This document shows positions 62,584 through 64,000 of a stretch of 64,000 nt of DNA, piece by piece. Made by a program: the position numbers and the translations under genes. The first letter of the stretch is position 1. Every line of letters starts with the position of its first letter. This DNA comes from an uncultured Geobacter sp. (GTDB lineage Bacteria; Desulfobacterota; Desulfuromonadia; Geobacterales; DSM-12255): the NCBI GenBank assembly GCA_937860145.1, contig CALMBF010000155.1:59719-123718 (forward strand), read 5' to 3'. The notes under the pieces are model-generated. The model worked only from the letters and a program-made list of their open reading frames with translations, was not told the origin of the DNA and made no database searches.

Positions 62584-63672
62584 ATGACAGTGACAGCGTT
62601 TAAGGAAACCATGACCTCGAAGGAGCGGACCGTTGCCGCCCTGACCGGCAAGCCCTACGACCGGATCCCGGTGAACCTGCTCATCAGTGACCATGCCGCC
62701 CGGGTCATCGGAGTGACGGTGGGGGAATACAACAATTCTGCACAGCTTCTGGCCAGGGGACAGATTGCCGCCTGGCGCCGGTATGGCGCGGACAACGTCA
62801 ACACCGGACCCGGGCTGACCGGCATCGCCGAGGCCATCGGCAGCAGGATCGCTTTTCCGGACAGTACCCCCTATGTGGCGGAAAATGTGGTCAAGGAAGA
62901 GAAGGACTTGGATCTGCTCAAGGTTCCCGACCCCGAAAAGGACGGCCGTCTCCCCCTGTTCCTTGAAGCGGCATCAATCGTTCTCCGGGAAATCGGTGAT
63001 GAAGTCGGTTTGTCCATGACCACGTCCGGCCCGTTTACCACCGCCGCCAGTATCCGGGGGACCGACCGCTTCCTGCGTGACCTGCACAAGAATCCGGAAT
63101 TTGCACACCGGCTTCTTCGTCTGGCTACCGACAGCATTATCCGTTTCAGCGCCGCTGCCATCGGCGTGGGGGCACGCATCGGCCTGGCTGACCCGACTGC
63201 ATCGGGCACCATGATCAGCCCGAAACAGTTTCGCGAGTTTGCCCTGCCGTATCTGACCGAGGTCACGGCTGCGTTGACGGCAATAGCGGGTGTTGCCCCG
63301 TCTCTTCATATCTGCGGCAATACGGCAAAGATATGGCCGGAGATGGCCGACACCGGTGTGTCGGTGCTCAGCCTTGATGACGCGGTTGATCTTGCCGCGG
63401 CCAAGGAACTGGTGGGTCACCGGGTGGCTCTGCTCGGCAACGTGCGGCCGACGGCGGCGATGTATCTCGGCACTCCTGATGATGTCAGGGCAAACGCCCT
63501 GGAGTGCCTGTTAAAGGGGTGGGATAATCCGAAAGGCTACATCCTGGGGCTTGGCTGTGGTCTTCCCATCGACACGCCGCCGGAGAATATTCACGCACTG
63601 GTGGCTGCGGCCCGGGAGTATGGCCGGTGGCCCCTTGAGCCGGGACGGTTTGCCTTGAGCCGTGCGGCGTAG
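62584..63672 (+). CDS. UroD-fold corrinoid methyltransferase (MtaA/CmuA-like)
   Basis: 362 residues from the ATG at 62584 (an ATG at 62578 is possible; GGGGG spacing favours 62584). The UroD fold starts with SKERTVAALTGKPYDRIPV, and the zinc-ligand set of methylcobamide methyltransferases is present: SLHICGNT (His-X-Cys) and LGLGCGLP (Cys). MtaA-type enzymes transfer methyl groups between corrinoid proteins and thiols. With the nearby NifX and flavoprotein genes it may remove methyl groups from S-methyl compounds. No corrinoid protein is seen in the window. Confidence 0.82.
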   Translation: MTVTAFKETMTSKERTVAALTGKPYDRIPVNLLISDHAARVIGVTVGEYNNSAQLLARGQIAAWRRYGADNVNTGPGLTGIAEAIGSRIAFPDSTPYVAENVVKEEKDLDLLKVPDPEKDGRLPLFLEAASIVLREIGDEVGLSMTTSGPFTTAASIRGTDRFLRDLHKNPEFAHRLLRLATDSIIRFSAAAIGVGARIGLADPTASGTMISPKQFREFALPYLTEVTAALTAIAGVAPSLHICGNTAKIWPEMADTGVSVLSLDDAVDLAAAKELVGHRVALLGNVRPTAAMYLGTPDDVRANALECLLKGWDNPKGYILGLGCGLPIDTPPENIHALVAAAREYGRWPLEPGRFALSRAA

Positions 63673-63748
63673 GGATAAATGTTTAGTGACAAGCTTGTTG
63701 TTCTCTGCTACTAATTGTTGACTAAAATTATAGAGGTTCCGTCGTGTC

Positions 63749-63779
63749 GGGCCGGTGCATATGCTCCGGCTCATTTTTT
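63749..63779 (+). terminator. Intrinsic terminator
   Basis: Seven-pair stem (63749-63755 with 63766-63772, one G-T pair) and six T. It lies between the UroD-like gene and the PP-loop gene. Confidence 0.6.
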
Positions 63780-63809
63780 GTGACATGCATGGGGCCACAG
63801 GAGAACAGC

Positions 63810-64000
63810 ATGAGACGTAAGGCCTTGGCCCTGCTTTCCGGCGGGCTCGATTCAACACTGGCGGTGAAGGTGATGCTCGACCAGGGTATAGAGGTGGAAG
63901 CTCTCAATTTTACCTCGCCATTCTGCACCTGCACCAGCAAGAGTGCCGGCTGCAAGTCCGAGGCGGTCCGTGTTGCCGAGGAGTTCGGCATCCCGATCAA
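63810..64000 (+). CDS. PP-loop ATPase, ThiI/MnmA-like (partial, continues past the right edge)
   Basis: The first 63 codons are present from the ATG at 63810 with CAGGAG upstream. The PP-loop motif SGGLDSTLAVKV marks an ATP pyrophosphatase; the following CTCTSKSAGCKSEAVRVA with three cysteines suits a sulfur-carrier or thiolating family such as ThiI or a related tRNA-sulfurtransferase. The exact family needs the missing C-terminus. Confidence 0.65.
   Translation, partial: MRRKALALLSGGLDSTLAVKVMLDQGIEVEALNFTSPFCTCTSKSAGCKSEAVRVAEEFGIPI

Noticed and set aside
61102..63779. Shared short GAGGTTCC in the leaders before 61185 and 63810
   Set aside because: Eight bases in GC-rich sequence next to terminator stems is within chance.
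1..64000. CRISPR array
   Set aside because: No regularly spaced direct repeats of 24-40 bases were seen.

Overview
The window looks like chromosome of a Geobacter/Pelobacter-type member of the Desulfuromonadales. This is inferred from an exosortase/PEP-CTERM locus with a PrsK/PrsR pair, enhancer-binding (sigma-54) regulation, c-di-GMP-type domains and a nitrogenase-like cluster; no rRNA or other species marker is present.

Region 1 (1-27.2 kb) is an exopolysaccharide and protein-sorting locus. It holds an exosortase with its EpsI partner, at least eight glycosyltransferases, a low-molecular-weight tyrosine phosphatase, a radical SAM enzyme, an O-antigen-polymerase/ligase-like membrane protein, a polysaccharide deacetylase, an ATP-grasp enzyme and a large secreted glycan-binding or lyase-like protein. 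A 671-residue protein combines MshEN-like modules, an internal export signal and Ig/FN3 domains. The PrsK kinase and PrsR sigma-54 activator follow, then a PEP-CTERM target protein with a near-consensus -24/-12 promoter, a CPBP protease and a PilZ protein. The centre (about 5.8-12.9 kb) is markedly AT-rich, as in variable polysaccharide loci.

Region 2 (27.7-43.7 kb) is a mobile or integrated element. Its left edge is a 3' fragment of a tRNA-Val(CAC) gene, a classic integration scar. It carries two hipBA modules that flank an operon of a ParB-like small protein and two very large tyrosine recombinases (823 and 1219 residues). It also has a ParB-family protein, two copies of a perfect palindrome, a recombinase-related gene remnant, a possible structured small RNA, and at the right side a conventional integrase with an excisionase-like protein, an HD-domain protein and a phage-type repressor.

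Region 3 (43.75-63.7 kb) is a GC-richer sulfur locus built around a nitrogenase-like enzyme that best fits methylthio-alkane reductase: NifB-like, NifH-like, NifD-like and NifK-like genes interleaved with cysteine synthase and an SsuABC/TauABC-type uptake system with one binding protein, one ATPase and four permeases. The first gene is preceded by a strong intrinsic terminator in an apparent leader RNA. Then come a thioredoxin-like protein, a NosL/ABC membrane module, two AT-richer orphan genes, and a second unit of a flavoprotein, a cupin, a NifX-like cofactor protein and a corrinoid-methyltransferase-like UroD protein. A truncated PP-loop (ThiI/MnmA-like) gene ends the window. The inferred role is to import organosulfur compounds, cleave C-S bonds reductively under sulfur limitation and assimilate the sulfur.
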